The position numbers and the translations under genes were made by a program. A DNA stretch of 64,000 bases. Source: Aestuariivita sp. GTDB lineage: Bacteria; Pseudomonadota; Alphaproteobacteria; Rhodobacterales; Rhodobacteraceae. Location of the stretch: assembly GCF_021404545.1 (NCBI RefSeq), contig NZ_JAAWWD010000003.1, positions 62,001 through 126,000 of the forward strand. The letters are read 5' to 3'. This document shows positions 51,152-59,787 of this stretch, in pieces (within the stretch, counting starts at the first letter, position 1; each line of letters starts with the position of its first letter). The notes under the pieces were generated by a model. The model was not told where the DNA came from. It worked only from the letters and a program-made list of their open reading frames with translations, and searched no databases.

Positions 51152-51210
51152 CTCTTCCACGCATGGCCGGGCTATGGCGACGTGCACAACGTCGTGATGG
51201 AGCCTGCCCG

Positions 51211-53790
51211 TTGCCCGACACATCCCACCCCCCCGGACTGACCCAGGCCGAGGTCGCACAGCGGCGTCGCAGCTTTGGCTGGAACGAACTGCCCCAAGGC
51301 AAGCAGGCAGGCCCGCTTACGGTTCTTTTGCGGCAATTCTCCAGCTTTCTGGTGTTGATCCTGATTGCTGCCGCGGGGATTGCGATCGTCGTCGGTGAGC
51401 GCATTGACGCGCTGGCCATCGGATTGGTCGTGCTGTTGAACGCAGGCCTTGGATTTGTGCAGGAGTGGCGCGCGGAGACCGCACTGAGCGCGCTCAGGAA
51501 CATGATGTCGCCAAAGGCGCTGGTGCTGCGCGACGGGCACGAACAGGTGATCGCCGCGCGTGAGCTGGTCCCTGGCGATCTCATTGTGCTGAACGCCGGC
51601 GACAAAGTGCCCGCCGATGCCACGCTGATCCATTCGGTCGAACTGCGGCTGGATGAAAGCGTGCTGACCGGCGAATCCCTGCCGGTGGAAAAGTCCGAAG
51701 CGACCGACAGCGCAGTGGTCTTTGCAGGCACCGCCGCCGTTGCGGGGCGGGCAGAGGCCAAGGTCATCGCCATCGGGGCCGCGACCGAGTTTGGCAAGAT
51801 CGCCCTGCTGACCGGAGCGGTCGGTCCGAAAAAAACCAACCTTCAGGTCAAGCTGGGGCGTCTGGCAACGCAGCTGGGGCTGGCCGCCCTGATCGTCGCG
51901 GCGGCAGTCGTCGCGTTGGGCATCGCGGTGGCGCGCGACACCTTCGAGATGATGATGACCGGGCTGTCGCTGTCGGTGGCCATGGTGCCCGAAGGCCTGC
52001 CTGCCGTGGTGACCATCACCCTTGCGCTGGGGGCCGCCGCCATGGTGCGCCAAAAGGCGCTGGCCCGGCGGTTGCAGGCGGTCGAGACTCTGGGCGCAGC
52101 CTCGGTGATCTGCACCGACAAGACCGGGACGCTGACCGAAAACAAGATGACGGCCACCCAGATCTGGACCCCGGCGCTGAGCTATCGCGCCACCGGTACG
52201 GGATACGATCCGGCAGGCCATATCGAAACCGGCGGGCAGCGCGTCCGGGCCAAGGATGACCCGGCCCTGGCGGCGCTGCTGAGGACCGGGCTTAATTGCA
52301 CGCATGCGCGGCTGCGGCGCGAGGGCGACGCCTGGTTCATGACGGGCGAGCCAACCGAAGGGGCGCTGGTCACTCTGGCTTACAAAGGCTGGTGCGATCT
52401 GCCGGATCAGAACGCGCTGATCGCCGAAGCCCCCTTCAGCAGCGATCGCAAACGCATGAGTGTCCTGTTTCGCGACGGCGCGGGTGGGCAGATCTATACC
52501 AAAGGGGCACCAGAACAGGTGCTGGCGCTCTCGACATGGCTTCAGGTGGGCGACCGGATTGAGGCACTGACCGATATGTGGCGCGCAGAGATATCGCAGG
52601 CATATGAGGATATGGCCGCGCGGGGTCTGCGGGTGATCGGATTTGCCCAGCGCGCGGTCCCTGATCATGCGTTAGTCGAGGAGGAACTTGTGTTTCTGGG
52701 GCTGGTCGGATTGATTGACCCTCCCCGGGCCGAGGTCAAGGGTGCTATCGCTGCGGCGCGCTCGGCAGGTATCCGGATCGCCATGATCACCGGCGACAGC
52801 CCGATCACAGCCCGGGCGATTGCGGCCCAGCTCGACATGCCGGTCTACCAGACTGTCACCGGACCACAGCTCGAAGCGCTGGACGATGCCGGATTGCGGC
52901 AGGTCCTGGCGGGCGATGCTGTCTTTGCCCGCACCAAGCCTGCCCATAAGATGCGCCTGGTGGCCGCGCTTCAGGCCGAGGGGCAGATTGTCGCCATGAC
53001 CGGAGACGGGGTTAATGACGCGCCCGCCCTCAAACAAGCCGATATCGGCATCTCGATGGGGATCCGGGGGACGGATGTCGCGCGCGACGCCTCCGATCTG
53101 GTGCTGCTGGACGACAACTTTGCGACGATCCTGCGGGCGATCGGCGAGGGGCGCCGCCAATTCGCCAACGTGCAGAAATTCGTGCGTTACCTGCTCAGCT
53201 CGAACGCGGGCGAGGTTGTGGCCCTGATGGTCAACATCCTGATCGGCGGCCCGTTGATCTTTCTGGCCACCCAGATCCTGTGGATGAACCTTGTCACCGA
53301 TGGGGTGACCGCGGTGGCCTTGGGTATCGAAAAGGGCGAGCCGGATCAGATGGATCGTCCTCCCCGGCCCAAATCCGAGCCAATCCTGGGCTGGGGCGGG
53401 ATCCTCAGCATTTGCCTTTTGGGTCTTTATACCGGGGGAGCAAGCCTGTGGATCTTTTTCAGCCTGCTGGAGGTCGATGTCGATCTGGCGCGCACCACGG
53501 CGTTTACCGCGATGGTCGCGTTTGAAAAAGTCAGCGTCTTTGCATTCCGGTCGCTGCACCTGCCGTGCTGGCGCATCGGATATCTGTCGAACCCCCTGTT
53601 GCTGATGGCGCTTGCTCTGACCATGGGCGCACAGGTCGCGGCGGTCTATTGGGCACCGTTGCAGACGCTGTTGCACACCGTGCCCCTGGGGGCCGAGCAC
53701 TGGGGGATGATCGCCCTCTTCGCGCTGCCGATCCTGATCCTCCCCGAACTGCTCAAGACGGTGCTGGGGGCGCTTCAGCGCGCCAGATAA
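51211..53790 (+). CDS. Cation-transporting P-type ATPase (Ca2+-type, P2)
   Basis: An 859-aa P-type ATPase that would pump cations, most likely Ca2+, across the inner membrane. Motifs in order: the actuator VELRLDESVLTGES, phosphorylation site ICTDKTGTLTENKM, nucleotide-binding KGAPEQVL, and hinge MTGDGVNDAPALKQADIGISMG. The membrane helix-4 region MVPEGLPAVVTITLALGA resembles SERCA/PMR1-type pumps, as do the C-terminal helices. The TTG at 51211 is proposed as start because GGAG lies eight bases upstream and because an FNR-type box at 51138-51151 would place the transcript start near 51186. An ATG at 51163 has no ribosome-binding site and would lie upstream of that point. The 3' end overlaps the convergent exchanger gene by 16 bp. 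Confidence 0.92.
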   Translation: MPDTSHPPGLTQAEVAQRRRSFGWNELPQGKQAGPLTVLLRQFSSFLVLILIAAAGIAIVVGERIDALAIGLVVLLNAGLGFVQEWRAETALSALRNMMSPKALVLRDGHEQVIAARELVPGDLIVLNAGDKVPADATLIHSVELRLDESVLTGESLPVEKSEATDSAVVFAGTAAVAGRAEAKVIAIGAATEFGKIALLTGAVGPKKTNLQVKLGRLATQLGLAALIVAAAVVALGIAVARDTFEMMMTGLSLSVAMVPEGLPAVVTITLALGAAAMVRQKALARRLQAVETLGAASVICTDKTGTLTENKMTATQIWTPALSYRATGTGYDPAGHIETGGQRVRAKDDPALAALLRTGLNCTHARLRREGDAWFMTGEPTEGALVTLAYKGWCDLPDQNALIAEAPFSSDRKRMSVLFRDGAGGQIYTKGAPEQVLALSTWLQVGDRIEALTDMWRAEISQAYEDMAARGLRVIGFAQRAVPDHALVEEELVFLGLVGLIDPPRAEVKGAIAAARSAGIRIAMITGDSPITARAIAAQLDMPVYQTVTGPQLEALDDAGLRQVLAGDAVFARTKPAHKMRLVAALQAEGQIVAMTGDGVNDAPALKQADIGISMGIRGTDVARDASDLVLLDDNFATILRAIGEGRRQFANVQKFVRYLLSSNAGEVVALMVNILIGGPLIFLATQILWMNLVTDGVTAVALGIEKGEPDQMDRPPRPKSEPILGWGGILSICLLGLYTGGASLWIFFSLLEVDVDLARTTAFTAMVAFEKVSVFAFRSLHLPCWRIGYLSNPLLLMALALTMGAQVAAVYWAPLQTLLHTVPLGAEHWGMIALFALPILILPELLKTVLGALQRAR

Positions 53791-54818
53791 TAGACCACCA
53801 TGCTGGCCGCAAAGAGGATCAAAACCACAATCGAATCGATGCCAAACGACCCCAGCCGGGGCTTGCGCCTGACGATCAGCCCGATCAGGAACACGCTGGT
53901 GACCGCGATCGCAAAGGCCAGCGACAGCCCCACGATATCCGACACATCGCGCAGCACTGGCCCCGACCGAAACAACAGATCGGCTGGAAAGACCAGCACC
54001 AGCATGATCAGGTTGCTTCCAAAGATGTTGGATATGGCCATTGTATAGGACCCGATACGCACAGCCGTGATACTGGTCGTGAGTTCCGGCAAGGAAGTGG
54101 CCGCCGCCAGAAGGGTCACTCCGACAAAGCTGGTGCCAAGCCCCGACTGGTCGGCAATGCGATCGGCAAACAAAACCAGCAAGATGCCAAAGATCAGGAT
54201 CAGGGCACAGGCCAGTGCGCTTTGCCCAAAAAGGCGGATGGTGCTGGTCGTCGCAATACCGGTGGGCGCTGGAAACGGGATATGCTCGGGATCGGGCAGA
54301 TCGACCGGCACCCAATCGTTGGCCGCATCATAGCGCCGCAAGAGCCAGATCGCCCCGCTATAGACCGCCGCGATCAGAATGGACCCGTACCCGATGTGAA
54401 AGAACGCGATGGGCTCACCCAGCTGCGTCGCGATCAGGGTGATCGACAACAGCAGCACCAGCAAGGTCGCCTCCAGCGCATGATTGGCGCTGCGCGGATA
54501 ATTGGTGATCGCCCCGCGCGCCCAGAAATCGGACATCGCCAGGATGGCCGTCTGTAACGCGATCCCGCCGAACAGGTTGTTGAGCACCAGGTCGCGGGCC
54601 TGTTGCACCGCTGCGGTAAGGGTCGTGGCCACCTCCGGCAGGGACGTGGCCAGTGACAGCAGCAGCAACCCCACAAGCGATTTTGCAAGCTTGAGCCGGT
54701 CGGCCAACGCATCGGCCAAATAGGCCAGACGCGCGCCGGACACCCAAACCATGGCCGCACAGAGCGCAAACACCACGCCGCTTTGCAACAAAGTAGTCTC
54801 GGGGAGGATCAGGATCAT
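53775..54818 (-). CDS. Na+/Ca2+ exchanger-family (CaCA) membrane protein
   Basis: A 347-aa protein with about ten TM helices in two homologous halves. The alpha-repeats are recognisable as LLLLSLATSLPEVATTLTAAV ... NLFGGIALQ and LLAAATSLPELTTSITAVRIG ... NIFGSNLIM, the signature of the CaCA superfamily. It may exchange Ca2+ for Na+ or H+. The first alpha-repeat reads NNLFGGIA instead of the usual NxxGSN, so the site is not fully canonical. The ATG at 54818 is used; a TTG two codons upstream is an alternative. It pairs functionally with the convergent Ca2+-type ATPase (16-bp overlap of 3' ends). Two FNR-type boxes lie in its upstream region shared with the site-2 protease. Confidence 0.87.
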   Translation of the reverse strand: MILILPETTLLQSGVVFALCAAMVWVSGARLAYLADALADRLKLAKSLVGLLLLSLATSLPEVATTLTAAVQQARDLVLNNLFGGIALQTAILAMSDFWARGAITNYPRSANHALEATLLVLLLSITLIATQLGEPIAFFHIGYGSILIAAVYSGAIWLLRRYDAANDWVPVDLPDPEHIPFPAPTGIATTSTIRLFGQSALACALILIFGILLVLFADRIADQSGLGTSFVGVTLLAAATSLPELTTSITAVRIGSYTMAISNIFGSNLIMLVLVFPADLLFRSGPVLRDVSDIVGLSLAFAIAVTSVFLIGLIVRRKPRLGSFGIDSIVVLILFAASMVVYYLAR

Positions 54819-54852
54819 CGGCAAGAGCTATCGCAATCGGGTTGGGCCGCGT

Positions 54853-54866
54853 TTGATTTTGCTCAA
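54853..54866. promoter_or_regulatory. FNR/FixK-type box 1, exchanger/M50 divergent region
   Basis: TTGATTTTGCTCAA fits TTGA-N6-TCAA exactly. It lies 35 bp upstream of the exchanger start and 29 bp (centre to centre) from a second box. Confidence 0.6.
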
Positions 54867-54881
54867 TACGCCCCGGCCGAG

Positions 54882-54895
54882 TTGAGAAAGATCAA
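54882..54895. promoter_or_regulatory. FNR/FixK-type box 2, exchanger/M50 divergent region
   Basis: TTGAGAAAGATCAA fits TTGA-N6-TCAA. A class II start from its centre would be near 54930 on the plus strand, immediately before the GGAGG of the M50 protease gene, and near 54847 on the minus strand, before the exchanger. Confidence 0.65.
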
Positions 54896-54947
54896 TACGC
54901 CGCCCCCCGGCAGTTCCTAAGCTGGGGGCAAGACATTGGAGGCGAGC

Positions 54948-56081
54948 ATGTTTTCCCATGCTTTGAAACTTTTTACCTTGAGAGGGTTCGACATACGGGT
55001 CGACCCGAGTTGGGTTCTGATCGCCGCTCTGATCACCTGGAGCCTGTCTCAGCAGTACTTTCCCATGACCGTGCCGGGTTTGACCCAGAGCCAATACCTG
55101 TCGATGGCCGTCATCGCGATGCTGGCGTTTTTTGCGTCCCTGCTGCTGCATGAGCTGGCCCACGCGACGGTGGCGAGACGATACGGGGTGAATACATCCA
55201 GCATCACCTTGTTTCTCTTTGGTGGTGTCGCCGAGTTGGAAGATGAACCCAGCTCTGCCGCGGCCGAGTTCTGGATCGCGATTGCCGGTCCGGCGGCAAG
55301 TTGCGGACTTGCCTTTGGGTTTTGGGTCCTGGCGGGCACTCCCTGGCTGGATCCGCCGGCCAGGCAAGTATTGAGCTATCTGGCGACGATCAACCTGATC
55401 ATTGCCGTATTCAACATGATGCCAGCCTACCCCCTTGATGGCGGTCGTGTCTTGCGCGCGTGGATCTGGAACCGCAGCGGCGATTTGCTCAAGGCCACTG
55501 AAACCGCGGCGCGCTCAGGCACGATCTTTGCCTATATCCTGATGGGGCTTGGGGTCGTGTCGCTTTTTCAGGGGGCGCAGGTCGCCGGGATCTGGCAGCT
55601 TTTGATCGGTGGGTTTCTGTTGATCGCGGCGCGCAGCGCGTTGCAACACCAGATGACCAAGACCGTCTTTGCCCATAAGACGGTTGCCCAGTTGATGACC
55701 GCACACCCGATTGTCACCAGCCCTGATTTGAGCCTTGCGGACCTTGCCAACCAGATCATGCTGCGGCACCGGATCAGCTTTGTTCCGGTGGTTGAGGACG
55801 GTGTCTTGCTGGGTCAGGTCGACAGTGCCGTGCTGGGCAGCATCGACCGCGAAAACTGGATCAACACCCGGGTCGGTGACGTCTATGTCGCGCTGAGCGC
55901 CGAGATCAGCGTCAGCCCGGATCTGTCGGCCTCGGCGCTATTGGCCCGGATGACCCAAACCGGTCGGCGTAAATTCCTGGTGGCCGATCACCGGACGCTG
56001 GTGGGAGTGATCAGCCTGTCGGATTTATTGGAGTATATCGCCCTGCATCAGACACTTGGCCTTGACCAAAGGCGCAAATGA
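54948..56081 (+). CDS. Site-2 protease (M50) with C-terminal CBS domains
   Basis: A 377-aa intramembrane zinc metalloprotease. The zinc motif HELAH lies in TM2 (LLLHELAHATVARRYGV), and the second ligand motif is NMMPAYPLDGGRVLRAW. About six TM helices cover residues 1-225. Residues about 240-365 form two CBS repeats (VAQLMTAHPIVTSPDLSLADL ... HRISFVPVVEDG; VSPDLSASALLARMTQTGRRKFLVADH), which usually sense adenine nucleotides. The start follows GGAGG. It sits between a Ca2+ transport pair and a FixL-type kinase and has two upstream FNR-type boxes, so expression under low oxygen is likely. The substrate, often an anti-sigma factor or membrane regulator, is unknown. Confidence 0.92.
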   Translation: MFSHALKLFTLRGFDIRVDPSWVLIAALITWSLSQQYFPMTVPGLTQSQYLSMAVIAMLAFFASLLLHELAHATVARRYGVNTSSITLFLFGGVAELEDEPSSAAAEFWIAIAGPAASCGLAFGFWVLAGTPWLDPPARQVLSYLATINLIIAVFNMMPAYPLDGGRVLRAWIWNRSGDLLKATETAARSGTIFAYILMGLGVVSLFQGAQVAGIWQLLIGGFLLIAARSALQHQMTKTVFAHKTVAQLMTAHPIVTSPDLSLADLANQIMLRHRISFVPVVEDGVLLGQVDSAVLGSIDRENWINTRVGDVYVALSAEISVSPDLSASALLARMTQTGRRKFLVADHRTLVGVISLSDLLEYIALHQTLGLDQRRK

Positions 56082-56135
56082 ACTCCTCTTGCCTGGCGGT
56101 CATCTTGGCACCGCGTCAGTTGATCTTCACCTGAC

Positions 56136-57710
56136 ATGACCCAGACAACCCGCGGAACGGATATGACGACGGACACACATGACAGCCTGATCCTGCGCGC
56201 CATCATGGATGCAGCCGTTGATGCGATGATCGTATCGGACAAGGACGGTATCATCATCCGTGCGAATGCGGCGGCTTGCCGTTTGTTCGGTTTCGATCTG
56301 GACGAGCTTGTGGGACACAACGTCAACATCCTGATGCCGCCGACCATGGCCGAACGGCATGACGGGTTCATGGCCGCACATGTGCAAACGGGCGAACGTC
56401 GGATTATCGGGATCGGGCGCGAAGCCGATGGACAGCGCAAGGATCGCAGCACCTTTCCGTTGCATCTGTCGGTGGGTCGTACCGATCTCTCGGGCGTACC
56501 TTACTTCGTGGCGATCCTGCATGACCTGACCCAGCGCAACGCGACCCAAGGGGCACTGTCTCGATCCCAACGGCTTGAGGCGATCGGCCAGATGACCGGG
56601 GGTATCGTTCATGATTTCAACAACTTTCTGACTGTCGTTATCGGAAATCTGGAACTTCTGGAAACCCGTTTGACCGACAAGCGCCAGCACGATCTGGCCC
56701 TTGATGCCCTCAATGCCGCGGAATTGGGGGCCAATCTCACGTCGCGCCTCATGGTCTTTGCCCGCCAGAGCAATCTCAAGCCCCTGGTCGTGGATCTGAG
56801 GGAAGTTTGCCGCGACACGCTGGCAATACTGGAACGCACCATCGGCGCGCTCTTCAATATCCGCGTCGATTTCGGCGAGGATATCAGCCCGGTTTCAGTG
56901 GACCCGGTGCAATTGCAGTCGGCACTCATGAACCTTGCGCTGAATGCAAAGGACGCGATGCCAGAGGGCGGAGAGTTGCTGATTACAGTCTCCAACATCC
57001 TGATCGACGACAGCTATATGGCGCAGGAAACCGATATCGTGCCCGGCCATTACGTCCGCCTGTCGGTCAGCGACAATGGCAGCGGGATGAGCCAGGAGAT
57101 GCAAGATCGCGCGTTCGAGCCGTTCTTTAGCACCAAGAGCGACTCGGGCGGCAGCGGTCTGGGTCTGCCCATGGTCTATGGGTTTGTGCGCCAGTCCGGG
57201 GGCCATATCACCCTCTATAGCGAGCTTGGCCACGGGACGAGCTTTGGGCTCTACTTCCCGGCACTTGAAGCGCCCGACCATGCAACACGAACGCTGCCCC
57301 CGAACGGCCTGCCGCGCCGCCTGCCCCGTGGGCAAGGCCAGGTTGTGCTGGTCGTGGAGGACAACGCCAAGGTCCGCCGCCTGTCGGTCGAGCGCCTTGG
57401 CGATCTGGGGTTCAAGGCAGTGGAGGCCGAGAGCGGTGACGCCGCCTATGCCATGCTGCAAAGCGGCCTGAAAGCCGCTATCGTCTTTTCCGACCTCGTC
57501 ATGCCGGGCACTTTGAACGGCTATGATCTGGCGGCCAAGGTGCGGGCGGAGTTCCCTGACACTAAAGTGCTGCTGACATCGGGATATGCCAGCGATGTGG
57601 TGACCAGCGCAATGGCCGAGGGGCAAAACTTTGACGTATTGCACAAACCCTATCGACTGTCGGAGCTTGCCCTGCGCCTTCAGGCGCTTTTGCTCGGCGC
57701 GCCAGGCTGA
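56136..57710 (+). CDS. FixL-type heme-PAS hybrid histidine kinase
   Basis: A 524-aa cytoplasmic sensor kinase. Residues about 20-130 form a PAS domain very close to the oxygen-sensing domain of FixL: NVNILMPPTMAERHDGFM ... GERRIIGIGREADGQRKD. His75 aligns with the proximal heme ligand (His194 of S. meliloti FixL), and Arg95, exactly 20 residues later, with the distal Arg214. The kinase core has an HDFNN-type H-box (GGIVHDFNNFLTVVIGN, His159), an N-box (NLALNAKDAMPEGG), DNGSGMS and GGSGLGLPMV. A receiver domain (about 405-520) with VIVFSDLVMPG-type phospho-acceptor ends the protein, so it is a hybrid kinase unlike classical FixL. No ribosome-binding site decides between ATG 56136 and 56163. 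The 3' end overlaps the convergent response regulator by 31 bp. Confidence 0.88.
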   Translation: MTQTTRGTDMTTDTHDSLILRAIMDAAVDAMIVSDKDGIIIRANAAACRLFGFDLDELVGHNVNILMPPTMAERHDGFMAAHVQTGERRIIGIGREADGQRKDRSTFPLHLSVGRTDLSGVPYFVAILHDLTQRNATQGALSRSQRLEAIGQMTGGIVHDFNNFLTVVIGNLELLETRLTDKRQHDLALDALNAAELGANLTSRLMVFARQSNLKPLVVDLREVCRDTLAILERTIGALFNIRVDFGEDISPVSVDPVQLQSALMNLALNAKDAMPEGGELLITVSNILIDDSYMAQETDIVPGHYVRLSVSDNGSGMSQEMQDRAFEPFFSTKSDSGGSGLGLPMVYGFVRQSGGHITLYSELGHGTSFGLYFPALEAPDHATRTLPPNGLPRRLPRGQGQVVLVVEDNAKVRRLSVERLGDLGFKAVEAESGDAAYAMLQSGLKAAIVFSDLVMPGTLNGYDLAAKVRAEFPDTKVLLTSGYASDVVTSAMAEGQNFDVLHKPYRLSELALRLQALLLGAPG

Positions 57711-58441
57711 ACCCGTTCGACATCACAGGCAAAGGTATAGCCGATCCCCCGCACGGTCTTGATCAGTTGCGGGCGCGAAGGATCCTTTTCGATCTTCTTG
57801 CGCAGGCGCGCCACCTGATTGTCCACGGTCCTGTCCAGCGGGCTCCAGTCAACGCCCCCTGTAAGGTTCATCAGTTGATCGCGCGACAGGACCCGGTTGG
57901 GTCGTTTCAGAAACACGTTGAGCAGCTTGAAATCGCCGCTGGTCAATTCGCAGGGCCTGCCGCAGCGATCCACCAGTTCCAGCCTTTCAGGCCGCGCCGT
58001 CATCCCGTCAAAGCGCAGAGCGGCGCGTGTGTCGACATGCGCGGGCTCACCCATCCGGTGTGGCAAAGGTCTGGTCCGTCGCAAGATCGCGCGGATGCGG
58101 GCCAGGACCTCGCGGACATGAAAGGGTTTGGTGATGTAATCATCTGCCCCGATCTCAAGTCCGACAACGCGGTCAATGACATCGTTGCGCCCGGTGATCA
58201 TGATGATCGGAACATCCGACATATGCCGGATCTCGCGCGCCAGATCGAGACCGCTTTCGGCACCCAGGTGAATATCGAGGGTCACCAGATCGACCTGCCG
58301 GACCGAGATGATCTTCATCGCGGCGGGACCTGTCTCGGCTTCCTCAACATCAAGACCGTCCTCTTCCAACGCGGTCCGCAGAAGCGTTCGGATCTTGCGA
58401 TCATCCTCAACGACAAGAATTCGGGCCTCATTCATGTCCAT
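57680..58441 (-). CDS. OmpR-family response regulator
   Basis: A 253-aa regulator starting MDMNEARILVVEDDRKIRTLL; MNEARIL two codons later is an alternative start. The receiver domain has the acidic pair EDD, the phospho-acceptor Asp in LVTLDIHLGAESG, and the lysine in DDYITKPFHVRE. The effector is a winged helix (LTSGDFKLLNVFLKRPNRVLSRDQLM ... DRTVDNQVARLRKKIE ... TVRGIGYTF). It is a natural partner for the adjacent FixL-type hybrid kinase, though such a pairing would involve an OmpR rather than a FixJ/LuxR effector. It is divergent from the FixK-type gene; a 10-bp direct repeat lies between them. Confidence 0.9.
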   Translation of the reverse strand: MDMNEARILVVEDDRKIRTLLRTALEEDGLDVEEAETGPAAMKIISVRQVDLVTLDIHLGAESGLDLAREIRHMSDVPIIMITGRNDVIDRVVGLEIGADDYITKPFHVREVLARIRAILRRTRPLPHRMGEPAHVDTRAALRFDGMTARPERLELVDRCGRPCELTSGDFKLLNVFLKRPNRVLSRDQLMNLTGGVDWSPLDRTVDNQVARLRKKIEKDPSRPQLIKTVRGIGYTFACDVERVQPGAPSKSA

Positions 58442-58509
58442 CACCGATCTTACAGCACGAATTTTGATAGCCGACCAACGCAAGCGTCGTACAGGGCGCG
58501 CGATGAACG

Positions 58510-58529
58510 GATACAAAACGATACAAAAG
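58510..58529. promoter_or_regulatory. 10-bp direct repeat, candidate response-regulator site
   Basis: Two adjacent units GATACAAAAC and GATACAAAAG in the region between the OmpR-type regulator and the FixK-type gene. Head-to-tail 10-bp half-sites are the usual target layout of OmpR-family dimers, so autoregulation or control of the FixK-type gene is plausible. Confidence 0.5.
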
Positions 58530-58603
58530 CAGGCTTACCAACCATAGCCGTTGCGACATTGAGTGTCCAACTAACCCATGAACAGCAAATGGGGGACATT
58601 CGC

Positions 58604-59323
58604 ATGTATGTTACGATACCATCCGTCACCGCACCCGATCTGCCATTAATCACGCTGCCGGACCGGGGCCCACATCATGCGGCATTCACCCTTAAGGCAG
58701 GTCGCTTCCTGTTTCGCGCGGGCGACACCGCCCGCTTGATCTATTATGTTCATTCGGGTGTGCTGCGCCTGACGCGGGTCTTTGAGGATGGTCGCCGTCA
58801 GGTCATCGCCTTTGGCTATCCCGGCGATGTCGTGGGCTTTCCGGTGGATGGCCTGCACCATACCGATTGTGATGCGGTGACCGAGGCCCGCCTGCAGCCC
58901 TACCGGCGCAGCGCGTTGGAAACCGGCACGGGGGACCCGGAGTTACATCGCCATCTGCTGACCGCCGCCCTGCACGAGATTGGAGCGATGCAGGATCATT
59001 TCATGATGCTGGGACGCAAATCCGCGACCGAACGGGTGGCCTCTTTCCTCTGCGTTCTCAAGGAGCGGGTGGGCCAGTCCATCGGATCCTACGATCAGGT
59101 CGCCCTGCCGATGAGTCGGGCCGACATCGCCGATTTCCTGGGCCTGACGACAGAGACCGTCAGCCGCACCTTCACGCTGCTGCGCAAGAGCAAGGTCATC
59201 GCCCTGCATCAGGTCCATACCGTCATCATCCGCCAGCCCGAGCGGCTGACCGCGCTGGCTCAGGGCGAAGACCGGCTGACGCCCCCCAAGAGGGCGCGCG
59301 CGCCGATCTCTGCCGTCGCCTGA
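58604..59323 (+). CDS. FixK-type Crp/Fnr family transcriptional regulator
   Basis: A 239-aa regulator with an N-terminal cyclic-nucleotide-like sensor fold (FLFRAGDTARLIYYVHSGVLRLTR, FGYPGDVVGFP). A C-terminal HTH follows (ADIADFLGLTTETVSRTFTLLRKSKVI). The recognition helix ETVSR has the E-x-x-S-R arrangement that reads TTGA-N6-TCAA sites. The N-terminal cysteine cluster needed for an iron-sulfur centre in FNR is absent, which places it with FixK/Dnr-type proteins controlled at the level of expression. The start has GGGGGA upstream. A longer open frame upstream is not conserved. Four matching boxes lie within about 7.5 kb on either side. Confidence 0.88.
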   Translation: MYVTIPSVTAPDLPLITLPDRGPHHAAFTLKAGRFLFRAGDTARLIYYVHSGVLRLTRVFEDGRRQVIAFGYPGDVVGFPVDGLHHTDCDAVTEARLQPYRRSALETGTGDPELHRHLLTAALHEIGAMQDHFMMLGRKSATERVASFLCVLKERVGQSIGSYDQVALPMSRADIADFLGLTTETVSRTFTLLRKSKVIALHQVHTVIIRQPERLTALAQGEDRLTPPKRARAPISAVA

Positions 59324-59333
59324 CGCTTCCGCC

Positions 59334-59765
59334 TCATGGCGCAGGCCAGAGGGCGCGGATCTCATCGGGCAGACAGGCGCGGATGTCCTCAACCTCGCCC
59401 CGGCTGATGCGGGCATTGAGCAGAGCAAAGACATGATCGATATCGCGCTCGCCGCGATACTCTTCCGCTCCTGCCATCGCGTCGGAGATGCTGGTGCGAA
59501 ACTGCCAGGCCTTGCGGTCCTTGACCGGAGTGTCTTTGGGCTTCCAGCCCTCGAACATCATGCCTCGGATCAGCAGCGGCAACTGCGCTGAAAACTGCGC
59601 CAGCTCATCGACCGGCAGATGGTCGCGCACGTGATGCAAACTGATCCGCAGCAGACGCAGCGCGCTCCGGCGCGAGGCCCAGTCGAGCCTCTCGGCCAGC
59701 TCGTTGATCCATTCATGGGTCAACTGGACGGTATGGTCGATGACTTCGAGACCTTGTGCAGACAT
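59334..59765 (-). CDS. DUF2267-like protein
   Basis: A 143-aa helical protein starting MSAQGLEVIDHTVQLTHEWINELAERLDW. It contains RRSALRLLRISLHHVRDHLPVDELAQFSAQLPLLIRGMMFEGW, which matches the remembered pattern of DUF2267 proteins (VRAVLHALRDRLPxxEAxxLxAQLPxLLRGxYxxGW). This family often occurs with universal stress and heat-shock genes; the function is unknown. It follows the bactofilin-like gene by 22 bp and is likely in its operon, whose upstream region carries an FNR-type box. It is convergent with the FixK-type gene, with 10 bp between stops. Confidence 0.8.
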   Translation of the reverse strand: MSAQGLEVIDHTVQLTHEWINELAERLDWASRRSALRLLRISLHHVRDHLPVDELAQFSAQLPLLIRGMMFEGWKPKDTPVKDRKAWQFRTSISDAMAGAEEYRGERDIDHVFALLNARISRGEVEDIRACLPDEIRALWPAP

Positions 59766-59787
59766 GGGGGTACGCGCTCCGTCTTTG

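Noticed and set aside
56116-56132. A fifth FNR-type box before the FixL-type kinase
   Set aside because: Only the TTGAT half is present (TTGATCTTCACCTG); the second half does not match TCAA.
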